DNA from: Microglena sp. YARC
Lineage: Eukaryota; Chlorophyta; Chlorophyceae; Chlamydomonadales; Chlamydomonadaceae
Length of the DNA stretch: 64,000 nt
Assembly (NCBI GenBank): GCA_022414725.1
Contig: CM039463.1
Span: 52,112,277 to 52,176,276, forward strand
Reading direction: 5' to 3'
The notes beneath the pieces are model-generated. The model did no database searches, was not told the origin of the DNA, and worked only from the letters and a program-made list of their open reading frames with translations. The position numbers and the translations under genes were made by a program. This document shows positions 55,026 to 64,000 of this stretch, piece by piece. Position 1 is the stretch's first letter. Each line of letters opens with the position of its first letter.

Positions 55026-56100
55026 GTTTGGAGGTGGGGGGGCACTCCCATGGCTGCATGGGTGCTAGTGTTGCATTCCCATGGCTATATGGGTAGTGGG
55101 GGGGCACTCCCATGGCTGTGTGTGCGTGTGTGTGCGTGTGTGGAGGGGGGGGGCACCCATATGGCTATGTGGGTGGTGGTGGGGCACTCCCATGGCAGTG
55201 CAGGTGGAGGAGGGGCACTTCCTTGGCTCATACTCCAAGTTTACAATGCCATACCTCAGTTCTAAGCACACACCGTTCCTACGATAAGCGGCTCCGCGGG
55301 GGTTAAATGGGGGTGGGGGAGTGATCTGAAAAAGTGAAGTTGGCCAATTGACCTGACATTGCAGGTTTGTGTAGACATTTGCAGATGTGAAACGACACTC
55401 AAACCCGCACCCTCATACTCCAAGTTTCAATGCCATACCTCAGTCCTAAGCACACACAGTTCCCACCACCCCTACACAGCCTTGGGAGTGCCTTACCACT
55501 CCTACACAGCCATGGGAGTGCCCTACCACCCCTACACAGCCATGACAGTGCCCTATCACCCCTACATAGTCATGGCCGTGCCCAACCACCTATAAACAGC
55601 CACAAGAGTGCCCTACCACCACTACACAGTCATGGCCGTTCCCTACCACCCCCACACAGCCATGGTAGTACCCCACACCCACCCATACAGCCATGACATA
55701 ACCCCACGCACGCGCATGCATACAGCCATGGCAGTGCTCCGCCCCTACCCACACAGCCATGGTAATACCCCCACCCTTTCCATGCAGCCATGGCAGTGCA
55801 CCATCCCAACCCCCACACACGCGCCATGACACCACAGGCTCCAACCCTTGCCACACAGCCATGGCAATGCCCCACCCCACCCATACAGCCATGGCAGTAC
55901 CCCACCCCCACCCATACAGCCATGGCAGTGCTCCGCCCCTACCCACACAGCCATGGTAACACCCCCACCCCACCCATGCAGCCATGGCAGTGCACCATCC
56001 CAACCCCCACACACGCGCCATGACACCACAGGCTCCACCCCTTGCCACACAGCCATGGCAATGCCCCACCCCACCCATACAGCCATGGCAGTACCCCACC

Positions 56101-57016
56101 CGTCGGTATTTAGTACTTCTTTGAGGGTCGTTTGAAACAAAGAAAATCCTGTTTGAATTGTTCGTTTGATTCATTCTTAGATTCAATCGGAGATAACCTT
56201 GATTCAATCGATCTTTGTTTCCTGTTTGAATCAGTCGGCCATCAAACCTACCGATTGATATCCGTTTGAAACAATGTCATCTGAAGTCTGTTGCAATCAA
56301 AGTAATGCTCAAGTACAGATTAATCAAGCCGCCATCAACGTGCCCCTTGAAAAACGTTTGAAACAATGTTGGTTGTTTCAAATATGACTCAAACGATGTT
56401 CAAATATATCTTAATCAAGCCGTCATCAATGTGCACCTTGAAAAAGGTTTGAAACAAGGTTTGTTGTTTCCAACATGACTCAAACGATGGTCAAATAGAT
56501 CTTAATCAGGGATGAATTCTGTTGAGAAACGGATTGTTACAAAATCGATGATTACATGCTTTGATTCCAGTCTAGTTTCAAAAGAAAACTATTGTGTAAC
56601 CCTTGTATCATTAAAGAGTTTTACCTATAAAATAGAAATGACGCAGCTGAGAAGTTAGAACGGGGGACCGTGCCCACCTAGATATGCACTGGCCATCCGT
56701 CTAGCCCCCTAAATCTAAGAAAAGGGACCAGCCGGCACGCGGCCCACAACCTCACCAACTAAGGGCATCAAGGCGAACCTCCCCACTCACCCACTCCACA
56801 TGCATAACGCAAGGCGGGGCCACTCAACACCCACGGTCAACACCACTATACCCTCCAACACAATATCCTGTCTCTCCACCCTAGGGATCATGTCGCTAAT
56901 TATCTATCCCCGGTTCACTATTCTGAGGTCGCCCATATTGATTTCAGCCCATCCATAGTTCTGGCCATCAGCATCAAGCAGCTTCATCTCCTCCATGATG
57001 CCTTTTTCATGCCTTA
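56101..57016. mobile_element. 0.9-kb insertion in the CCATGG satellite
   Basis: The satellite stops at ACCCCACC (56100) and resumes at 57017. The insert begins CGTCGGTATTTAG, and the same start occurs at 58273. Its first 530 bp are degenerate GTTTGAAACAATGTT and TTGATTCAATC repeats, as at 58271-58470. The other end carries a coding fragment. I see no clear terminal inverted repeats or target duplication. It may be a composite of two insertions. Confidence 0.5.
56775..57016 (-). pseudogene. Truncated coding fragment with one in-frame stop
   Basis: The minus strand reads RHEKGIMEEMKLLDADGQNY, then GWAEINMGDLRIVNRG, a TAG at 56904, and continues in the same frame with SDMIPRVERQDIVLEGIVV and LTVGVEWPRLALCMWSG to a stop near 56775. 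The protein-like sequence on both sides of the TAG suggests one gene piece with a single nonsense change. It starts right at the satellite boundary, so the 5' part has been lost. I recognise no family. Confidence 0.4.
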
Positions 57017-57234
57017 CGGCCCCCACCCATACAGCCATGGCAGTACCCCACCCCCACCCATACAGCCATGGCAGTGCCCCACCCCCACCCATGCAGTCAT
57101 GCTAGTGCCTCAACCGCACCCATACCCACCTGGCAGTGCTCTACACCCACTCATACAGCCATGGCAGTGCTCCACACCCACCCATGCAGCCATGGTAGAA
57201 CCCCACCCCCACCCTCACCCACATGGAAGTTTCA

Positions 57235-57720
57235 CATCATCCACTTCCCCTCATCCATCATCTTCAGAACGCAAAGCTGAATTTAGATTGCGATTCCTCG
57301 GCATAGATCCGTGGCCAGACGTCACAAATCACAGGTCCAACCTGTACCGGCGTAGGGGAAACGGCCCTCACAGGCTCAGCCAGGTAGCATCTATCACGCG
57401 CCCCCAAACGAAGGCCCGCATATTGCCTAAATTCTAGCTCTGTCGAGCGGTGTTAATGAGAAGGGTAATGGTGAAGCAAGGAGAAGGAGAAAGTTATGAG
57501 GGGCTTTGTGGTTAGCGTTTCTCAGGTCGTGAGCCACTCGTACACGACCGTTCCCAGGCCAAACGGGCCAAACAGCGGTCGAGTAACTCAGACTCACTCG
57601 TATCAGGGGGTATTAATTCGAAGAAGTGCCTAGATGGGGACGGATTCGGCTGTTTTTTTATCTTAACCGTTAGGGTACTTGTGAACTTGGGTCGGCGTCG
57701 GCCAACCTAAATCCTGCCAC
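57235..57720. other. No gene seen; repeat D copy 2 at 57440-57605
   Basis: Contains the inverted partner of 51290-51455 (GTACACGACCGTTCCCAGGC, AGCGGTCGAGTAACTCAGAC). The rest is unassigned. Confidence 0.5.
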
Positions 57721-58270
57721 TGCATTTATGCGCTGTCAACGTGCTCGACCAACTAGGGTTTATGACAGGGCGAGGGCTGCATTGCAGGTTCACAAGAGGT
57801 TCGCAAGAGGTTCACAAGAGGTCCAAGAGAAGTTCCCGGTCGGGTGTCTTTCCCCTGTTTCCCAGTATCGTCCCAGTGTCTTTCGCAGTGTTTTTCCCAC
57901 AAAGCTTAAGTCACGCCGATTTTCATTATGTTTTCTTTTCGCTTCAAATCTCCCGCGGCCAACCCGTACCGGCTGTCTTTCTTTATGCTCCTTTTTCCAT
58001 AGCCAGAATACATTTGATTCGTAATAGAGATCGTAATAGACCCTCTACCGACGTATTGTTCGTTGCCACCCACGCATTGAAAGTTGCTTATTGCCACCGT
58101 TCTGTGGCATCCCAAATCAAGAGGTGCAAGTGCGCATGTTCTCAATAAGGCGCCATCCTAACCTCCATCCAATCTAAGTTTTGGTTGATTGTAAGCTTGC
58201 CACGACATTCACCTGCACGAGTGACATCCAAGCACCTCTCGGGAGCTACATAACGCTTCACTGTTTACGA
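57721..58270. other. No gene supported
   Basis: Overlapping + strand frames of 98 and 135 codons are Phe/Ser/Arg-rich and lack a domain. GGTTCACAAGAGGTTCGCAA is a short triplicated repeat at 57787-57820. Confidence 0.35.
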
Positions 58271-58470
58271 GAAGTTCACCGTCGGTATTTAGGCAGACCT
58301 TTGAAATCGTTTGAATCAACTGGTTTGAATCAATGAACCCCTATCAAGCGGTTTCCCCCTTGAATCAGGGTACCTTGAAAACAGTTTGAATCAGTGATTC
58401 AATTCAAGCAGCTTATTCATTGAATCAGACGGAAGTCAATCAAGACAATATCAAACGGAATTCAAGGTGG
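58271..58470. repeat. GTTTGAATCA-rich element, second copy
   Basis: Starts ACCGTCGGTATTTAG like the insertion at 56101 and continues with CGTTTGAATCAA and TTGAATCAG repeats. It is a shorter relative of the first 530 bp of that insertion. Confidence 0.5.
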
Positions 58471-58684
58471 TCGAAGATATTGCACTTCGAAATGTAGCTA
58501 AGCTCCCATATGTAGGCTGCCGAGAGGTAGGAAGCTTTGAATCCGAGGCGGGCGAGCGCCTAGCGATAACCGGCACAAATCCGTACCTTGTAGTACATTA
58601 GTTGTGCTTTCATTGGCTAGACAAAAATCTAGGGTGGGGTGTAGGTGCTAGCTAGATGATGGCTGTAATCTCAAGTGTCACAAC
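58471..58684. other. No gene seen
   Basis: Short unassigned spacer. Confidence 0.4.
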
Positions 58685-58805
58685 TGGCTATGTAACCAAG
58701 TTGAAGTCTGGCTATGTAACCAAGTTGAAGTCTGGCTACGTAACCAAGTTGAAGTCTGGCTATGTAACCAAGTTGAAGTCTGGCTATGTAACCAAGTTGA
58801 AGTTG
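58685..58805. repeat. 24-bp tandem repeat, five copies (TGTAACCAAG box)
   Basis: CTGGCTATGTAACCAAGTTG plus AAGT repeats five times at 24-bp intervals (58685-58805) with one C/T change. The core ATGTAACCAAG is the same motif found singly at many other places in the window. Confidence 0.9.
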
Positions 58806-58949
58806 AATGTAGGAGTTTGGAAACAGCCCAAGTAGGGTGTGTGTGCGTGTTTAAGTACTCGCACTTTGGACAATGGTAGGAAAGAAACTTTTACAAGAAA
58901 GGAAACAAATATAATGCCAGAAAACAAATTGGTATCATATATTTAATTT

Positions 58950-59380
58950 TCCTGCTGAGGACGGCTTAGCTGGCTCGAAGCTACACAACAACCTAATATA
59001 CAGAGAGACAGCCTAATGGAGCTGGCTGGAAGCTATACAACCTGGCACACAAAGTGAAAGTCTTATGGAGCTGGCTGGAAGCTGTACAACCTAATGGAGC
59101 TGGGTGGAAAGCTTTACAACCTGCCACACAAGTGAAAGTCTAATAGAGCTGGCTGGAAGCTCTACAACCTAATGGAGCTGGCTAGAAGCTGTACAACCTA
59201 ATGCAGCTGGCTGGAAGCTGTACAACCTAATGGATCTGGCTAGAAGCTGTACAACCTGTCACACAAAGTGAAAGTCTATTGAAGCTGGCTGGAAGTTCTA
59301 CAACCTAAGGAGCTAGCTGGAAGCTGTACAACCCATGGCTGGAAGCTGTACAACCTAATGGAGCTGGCTGGAAGTTAGGT
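58950..59380. repeat. ~29-bp tandem repeat (GAGCTGGCTGGAAGCTGTAC)
   Basis: About 12 copies of TGGAGCTGGCTGGAAGCTGT plus ACAACCTAA, interrupted three times by CACACAAAGTGAAAGTCTA. Copies vary by small substitutions and indels. Confidence 0.85.
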
Positions 59381-59394
59381 CTAATTCAGTTGTA

Positions 59395-59475
59395 GGGAAA
59401 GTATTCATCGTTGTGGGTATCGCACAATTGATGAATACAATACAGTGCTCTCGTGGGTATCGCACAAGAAGGCTG
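59395..59475. other. Paired hairpins with CGTGGGTATCGCACAA
   Basis: GTATTCATC(59401)...GATGAATAC(59432) forms one stem. TGTGGGTATCGCACAA occurs twice (about 59415 and 59455), the second between ACAG and CTGT half-stems. This is a compact structured motif of unknown role. Confidence 0.45.
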
Positions 59476-59569
59476 TATATTGTCAACTACCAGGCCCGGC
59501 TATTGTCCAAGGTGGTGGAAGGGATAATAGGCCTATCTACTGCTGTGCTTGAAATTTCAAATTAAATTT

Positions 59570-59662
59570 TTGGGTTTTTTGTATGAGGGTTTAAAGGTAC
59601 TGCCTGTCCTGGTCAACAAGGACAGGCAGTACCTTTAAACCCTCATAAACAAAACCCAAACT
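59570..59662. other. Long perfect hairpin, 28-bp arms
   Basis: Arms at 59583-59610 and 59619-59646 are perfectly complementary over 28 bp around an 8-base loop (GGTCAACA). Pairing extends imperfectly outward through TTTGGGTTTTTTG and AAACAAAACCCAAA. It could be a small foldback element or a hairpin-RNA precursor. Confidence 0.85.
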
Positions 59663-59915
59663 AAAGTCACCCTATGATTACTGCTCCATGCTACTATATA
59701 TTCAGGGCACTAACATGCCTTAATATCCCATTGGCTAAGCTTGGCACCACATGATGGCAGCTTCCAGGCAGCTCCACTACTGCATATTCGTCCTTTACTT
59801 GCTCCCAACAGCCAGCATTCATGAATGACCTGCAAGGGAAAAAACATTAGAATGAGTAAGATAATGCTGCTTAGAATGTGCTGCACTTATCATGTTGGTG
59901 ACTTAAGTGTGTGCA
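59663..59915. other. No gene seen
   Basis: Unassigned spacer between the hairpin and the 160-bp array. Confidence 0.4.
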
Positions 59916-59919
59916 GAGG

Positions 59920-60720
59920 GTGGTGGATGCATACATGGCTAAACGCATTGACCACCCATTTTGTAGCAAGCAGCCTCAAGGGCGCCTATGCGGCTACTTA
60001 ATGGGCAGGTGCAGCTAAGCCATATTTTTTATTACTGACATGCATTAATTAAGTTGTTACATGAGGGTGGTTCAGGCATACCATACAAGGCAAATCGCAT
60101 CTCCCGCCCATTCTGTAGCAAGCAGCCTCAAGGGCGCTTATCGGGCTACAGTATGGGTAGGTTCAGCTAAGCCATATTATGATATTATTGATAAGTAACA
60201 TGCATTAATTAAGTTGTTACATGAGGGTGGTTCAGGCATACCATACAAGGCAAATCGCATCTCCCGCCCATTCTGTAGCAAGCAGCCTCAAGGGCGCTTA
60301 TCGGGCTACAGTATGGGTAGGTTCAGCTAAGCCATATTATGATATTATTGATAAGTAACATGCATTAATTAAGTTGTTACATGAGGGTGGTTCAGGCATA
60401 CCATACAAGGCAAATTGCATCTCCCGCCATTCTGTAGCAAGCAGCCTCAAGGGCGCTTATCGGGCTACAGTATGGGTAGGTTCAGCTAAGCCATATTCTG
60501 ATATTATTGATAAGTAACATGCATTAATTAAGTTGTTACATGAGGGTGGTTAAGGCATACCATACAAGGCAAATCGCATCTCCCGCCCATTCTGTAGCAA
60601 GCAGCCTCAAGGGCGCTTATCGGGCTACAGTATGGGTAGGTTCAGCTAAGCCATATTATGATATTATTGATAAGTAACATGCATTCATTAAGTTGTTACA
60701 TGAGGGTGGTTCAGGCATGA
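59920..60720. repeat. 160-bp tandem array, five copies
   Basis: CATGCATTAATTAAGTTGTT starts at 60039, 60199, 60359, 60518 and 60678, so the unit is 160 bp. Other landmarks are ACATGAGGGTGGTTCAGGCA, TCTGTAGCAAGCAGCCTCAA and GGGCGCTTATCGGGCTACAG. Copies two to four are nearly identical and the first is diverged. The array runs up to within about 40 bp of the stop codon of the H3-like gene. Confidence 0.9.
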
Positions 60721-60752
60721 AAGCATAACTCACCACAACTTCTTGCCAAGTC

Positions 60753-61339
60753 CTAGTTTCGCTCCCCTCGAATCCTCCGAGCGAGCTGCAAGTGGAAACA
60801 GACATCAAAGTTAGTGAATGAGTGAGTGTTTCAAGTAGCTCAGTCCCCCCCCCCCCCCCCCCCCCCCATCCCCCTCCCAACCCCCTTGTTCTATAGTGTT
60901 GTGTAGTGTTGTGTAGTGTTGTGTAGTGTTGTATAGTGTTGTGTACTGTTGTGTAGTGTAGTGTAGTGTAGTGTTGTGTTTTGTCGTGTACGGGTCCCAG
61001 CAGCTGCAGCATATTTTTACCAAAGGCCAACTGCCCACCTAGGGATCTGCCCAGAAGCTGCAGCATATTTTGTGTGGATCCAACTCTTACCCCCCACCCC
61101 GCCCACCCACCCCCCACCCCACCCCAACCCCTGTAGATAGCACACCTGCATATCCTTGGGCATAATGGTTACCCGCTTGGCATGTATAGCCGCCAGATTA
61201 GTGTTCTCGAAGAGGCCCACCAAGTAGGCCTCTGTCGCTTCCTGAAGGGCCAAATTTGCCCCTGCTTGGATTCTGTAATTTCCGAAATCTTGTACAATTT
61301 GTCGAACTAGCCTCGTGTAACTACGAGGAGCAGCTTGCA
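60753..61339 (-). CDS. Histone H3 variant, C-terminal exons
   Basis: Exon 61146 to ~61339 encodes [17 protein letters not shown], then [20 protein letters not shown] and [20 protein letters not shown] ending PKDMQ at a CAG|GTGTGC donor. A 360-bp intron follows. The last exon, 60753-60785, opens after CCACTTGCAG and reads [10 protein letters not shown] then stop. This is the H3 histone fold: alpha-2, loop 2 and alpha-3 are nearly canonical. Loop 1 is one residue short, the usual Phe84 is Ile, Cys110 is Ala, and the last residue is Asn, not Ala. The AAP before alpha-1 recalls CENH3, but Thr107 is kept and loop 1 is not lengthened, so I call it a divergent H3. No N-terminal tail exon is found up to 64 kb. 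Confidence 0.85.
60786..61145 (-). other. H3-like gene intron with poly-C and TGTAGTGTTG repeats
   Basis: The intron holds a poly-C run at 60846-60867, a (GTGTAGTGTT)n tract at 60893-60985 and a duplicated AGCTGCAGCATATTTT (61000 and 61055). GC-skewed simple repeats of this kind are common at several exon edges in the window. Confidence 0.75.
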
Positions 61340-61431
61340 CTAACGAGGCAACGATCACAAGGCCAAGATGCAGTTGGCGACCAGGGCTGCTCACCGATGC
61401 ATGTATGCCTTGTGATCGTTGCCTCGTTAGT
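61339..61431. other. 25-bp perfect inverted repeat at the H3 exon edge
   Basis: ACTAACGAGGCAACGATCAC plus AAGGC at 61339-61363 is the exact reverse complement of 61407-61431, with 43 bases between. The left arm ends at the position where the H3-like exon must start on the minus strand, so an insertion or rearrangement may separate the histone fold from its tail. Confidence 0.85.
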
Positions 61432-61950
61432 AGTTGTCTCCAGTCGAAGTGAAGAAAAAAAGAGGAAGAGGAGGATCGTAGCGTAGCGTTCAGAATGCGA
61501 GTTTACAATCTGGTGGCTCGAATTGCACTTGGCCGGTTCAGTTTGTGGGTTCAGGGGTTTGGCGTGCGTGGGCTCCGTTGCCAGGGATCTTCTACTGGGC
61601 GCGGGGACAGCTGAGAGCCGGACAGGAGTACGGTACACGGTTGCTTGGAACAACAGTCCAGCTAGCACTACAACAGTTCGCGTCCCGGATTTATTGGAAC
61701 AGGGAAAGAGAGGAACCAACGGTGAAGGGCCAGCAAGGGTAGGAAAGGGAATATACGGTTAGCACAAGGGTCTATATTGCTTATTAACCGTATGTATTTC
61801 GGCCCAATTCAGCAGTGAATACAACTGCATTATTTAATGAATAACTATTCAAATCTTTGCATACCGTACTTCCTTTAAGTTACATAGACTTAGATATGAA
61901 TAAGGGATGCTTTGGAATATATGTCAAAGAGGTCATCAATGTAATAAAAC
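61432..61950. other. No gene seen
   Basis: I searched this interval on the minus strand for an H3 N-tail (ARTKQT, STGGKAPRK or a similar Lys/Arg-rich tail) and found none. Short + and minus frames lack domains. Confidence 0.5.
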
Positions 61951-61954
61951 ATGT

Positions 61955-63190
61955 TTATAACATACCCCCATAGACTATCCTACAGTAGGAAAATGGTCCC
62001 TGAACTTGTCAGGTACCCATATGGGATCAGTCCGATTCAGGAAAACCAAAGATCAGAAGCAGATTCGAAGGAACGAGGAAGTTCTGAATTTAAATCAGTA
62101 GTTACCGATCTGCGCTGTTTAAACCGTAACCAGTTGAGATCCTGAACCCCATAAACTATCCTACAGTAGGAAAATGGTCCCTGAACTTGTCAGGTACCTA
62201 TATGTGATCAGTCCGATTCAGGAAAACCAAAGATCAGAAGCAGATTCGAAGGAACGAGGAAGTTCTGAGTTTAAATCAGTAGTTACCGATCTGCGCTGTT
62301 TAAACCGTAACCAGTTGAGATCCTGACCCCCATAGGCTATCCTACAGTAGGAAAATGGTCCCTGAACTTGTCAGGCGCCTATATGTGATCAGTCCGATTC
62401 AGGAAAACCAAAGATCAGAAGCAGATTCGAAGGAACGAGGAAGTTCTGAGTTTACATCAGTAGTTACCGATCTGCGCTCTTTAAACCGTAACCAGTTGAG
62501 ATCCTGAACCCCATAAACTATCCTACAGTAGGAAAATGGTCCCTGAACTTGTCAGGTGCCTATATGTGATCAGTCCGATTCAGGAAAACCAAAGATCAGA
62601 AGCAGATTCGAAGGAACGAGGAAGTTCTGAGTTTAAATCAGTAGTTACCGATCTGCGCTGTTCGAAAGGCGCGGATCTGTAACCAGTTCTCTAAGCTCAG
62701 AACTTCCCCGTCCCTTCGAATCTGGTTATGAAATTTTGTTTACCTGAATCTAATTTATCAGATATAGGTACCTAAGAAGTTTAGAAACCATTATCGTAGT
62801 GTAGGATAGCCTACTGGCGTGCAGGGTCCCAACTGGTCGCCGTTGGAAAGGCACGGATCTGTAACCAGTTCTCTAAGCTCAGAACTTCCTCGTCTCTTCG
62901 AATCTGGTTATGATCTTTTGTTTTCCTGAATCTAAATAATCATATATAGGTACATGAGAAGTTTAGAAACCATTATCATAGTGGAGGATAGCCTACTGGT
63001 GTGCAGGGTCCCAACTGGTCGCTGTTCGAAAGGCGCGGATGTGTAACCAGTTCTCTAAGCTCAGAACTTCCTCGTCCCTTTGAATCTGGTTATGATCTTT
63101 TGTTTTCCAGAGTCGGAATAATCATATTTGGGTACATGAGAAGTTTCGGGATCATTATCCCCCATTGTTCATCAGGTTTGATTAGCATGA
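61955..63190. repeat. ~181-bp array with an orientation switch near 62670
   Basis: Four units in one orientation start with CCCCATA(A/G)ACTATCC at 61966, 62147, 62330 and 62510. Each includes TACAGTAGGAAAATGGTCCC, GATTCGAAGGAACGAGGAAG and CGTAACCAGTTGAGATCCTG. From about 62665 three units run in the opposite orientation (CGAAAGGCGCGGAT-like starts at 62663, 62845 and 63027) with CTCAGAACTTCCTCG and TCGAATCTGGTTATGATC, the reverse complement of the first set at lower identity. Confidence 0.9.
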
Positions 63191-63254
63191 CCCCCATCAG
63201 GGTTGTCTAGGTCCTGCGACGCAGATCCCGCATGCACCGCAGGCGCAGGCCCCG

Positions 63255-64000
63255 AGAATCCGATCCAAATATGGCGACCTGCTTCTCCGCCCATGCGCGT
63301 GCGGTTACGGCGGTACTGCATGCTGTACAGTTCAAACTGGTCAGCGCAATGGGTTAGCGCTTCAACTTAGCGGCTGTGCAAGCTTTCACTGTTCACTGCG
63401 CGTCAATTGGTTCTCGACTCAGCGATATTCCTGCAGAATAGCGCACCATGCTGCCTGCTTTCCTTGAATTAACTTGGACTGATCTATTCATAGCTTCAGC
63501 CATTCCCGAATTGCTTCCCAGATCCGTCAATACCTACATGCGCGAGCACTTTGCTTCCGCGGCACTTTGCTTTGGGAATGGTTGTGCTTCAACTCAAGAC
63601 TGTAGCGACCTTCTTCTCCGCCCACGCCGGCGCGTGCGGTTAAGGTACTGCATTTTTCGTTTCGTCAAGTGGTGCCTTACTTGACCAGAGTTGTGTCGCA
63701 GGTATTAAGGCAGCTGCAGCAAAATGACCTATCATGGAGCCGCAAGAGTTCCAATGCTCGAGGTGTGAAACAGGTGCGCAGTCAGATAGCGACATGCTGC
63801 CTGCTTTCCTTGAATTAACTTGGACTGAGCTTGCTTTCAGAGCTTCAGCCATTCCCGAATTACTTCTGAGATCCGTCAATACCTACACGCGCGAGCACTT
63901 TGCTTCAGCGGTACTTTGCTTTGGGAATTGTTGTGCTTCAACCCAAGACTGTAGCGACCTGCTTCTCCGCCCCCGCGCGTGCGGTTAAGGTACTGCGTTC
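63255..64000. repeat. ~330-350-bp direct repeat running off the right end
   Basis: GCGACCTGCTTCTCCGCCC or a near copy occurs at about 63275, 63605 and 63954. The two full copies share ATGCTGCCTGCTTTCCTTGA through GCGCGAGCACTTTGCTTC. Each has a matching + strand frame (MLPAFLELTWT..SAIPELL, 63448 and 63797) that stays open with a 3-base indel between copies. This may be a repeated short gene or simply a repeat with an open frame. Confidence 0.6.

Larger units (their letters stand above)
55030..57230. repeat. ~31-bp CCATGG satellite with an inverted block and an insertion
   Basis: The unit is close to CCCACCCATACAGCCATGG plus CAGTACC, spaced about 31-33 bp. It reads in reverse at 55030-55240, forward at 55480-56100 and forward again at 57017-57230. 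A 50-bp segment (CATACTCCAAGTTT.CAATGC to AGCACACAC.GTTCC) is repeated directly at 55229 and 55413 between the two orientations. Inside the forward block a ~194-bp higher-order unit is repeated (GCGCCATGAC at 55821 and 56015). His/Pro-rich frames (HPYSHGSAP) arise from the repeat and are not genes. Confidence 0.85.

Noticed and set aside
55430..56207. His/Pro and Gly/Trp repeat proteins encoded on both strands, with CCATGG giving many ATG codons in good context
   Set aside because: The ~31-bp satellite explains them; the unit is not a multiple of 3 and frames on both strands are equally open.
60753..61339. A firm CENH3 (centromeric H3) call
   Set aside because: The AAP before alpha-1 recalls CENH3, but Thr107 is present and loop 1 is shorter, not longer; canonical alpha-2 and alpha-3 argue for a divergent H3 instead.

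Overview
This window is from a large, repeat-rich nuclear genome of a eukaryote. I see no operons, ribosome-binding sites or other bacterial features. Genes are broken into exons with GT-AG introns: a DUF7869-type transposon gene, a histone H3-like gene and several unrecognised exons. Most of the sequence is satellite DNA, non-LTR retrotransposons, LTR-like pieces and short inverted-repeat elements. A LINE carrying an AP-endonuclease, RT, RNase H and a restriction-like endonuclease (Dualen/RandI architecture) fits a green-lineage or other algal genome. That is a guess; no marker fixes the taxon.

Layout, left to right. 0-9.5 kb: a dispersed repeat, a 71-bp satellite that reverses orientation twice, a weak ORF, an LTR-like copy, PstI-like (CTGCAG-rich) repeats, a low-complexity coding remnant and a foldback element. 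9.5-14.86 kb: a 5.3-kb G-rich array with a 65-bp unit built from TTAGGG-like motifs. 15.2-17.4 kb: a minus-strand transposon gene. 17.4-22 kb: a tRNA-like sequence and tandem arrays of ~140 and 67 bp. 22-27 kb: exon-like pieces on both strands among microsatellites. 26-33.8 kb: a ~217-bp satellite family, with a 5'-truncated LINE between its blocks. 34-43.7 kb: the minus-strand Dualen-like LINE with two or three ~825-bp 5' monomers. 44-45.3 kb: two noisy arrays. 45-51.8 kb: mostly unassigned, with LTR-like repeats. 52-54.3 kb: a second copy of the first LINE inside an AT-rich satellite. 55-57.2 kb: a ~31-bp CCATGG satellite, inverted on one side and interrupted by a 0.9-kb insertion. 58-60.7 kb: further arrays and a perfect hairpin. 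60.75-61.34 kb: the histone H3-like gene. 61.9-64 kb: a 181-bp array with an orientation switch, then ~345-bp repeats to the end.

Most coding regions belong to mobile elements. The H3-like gene is the only convincing host gene, and no N-terminal tail exon is visible. Many reading frames are broken by single-base indels in homopolymers, including between the two LINE copies. This looks partly like long-read consensus error, so pseudogene calls are provisional.
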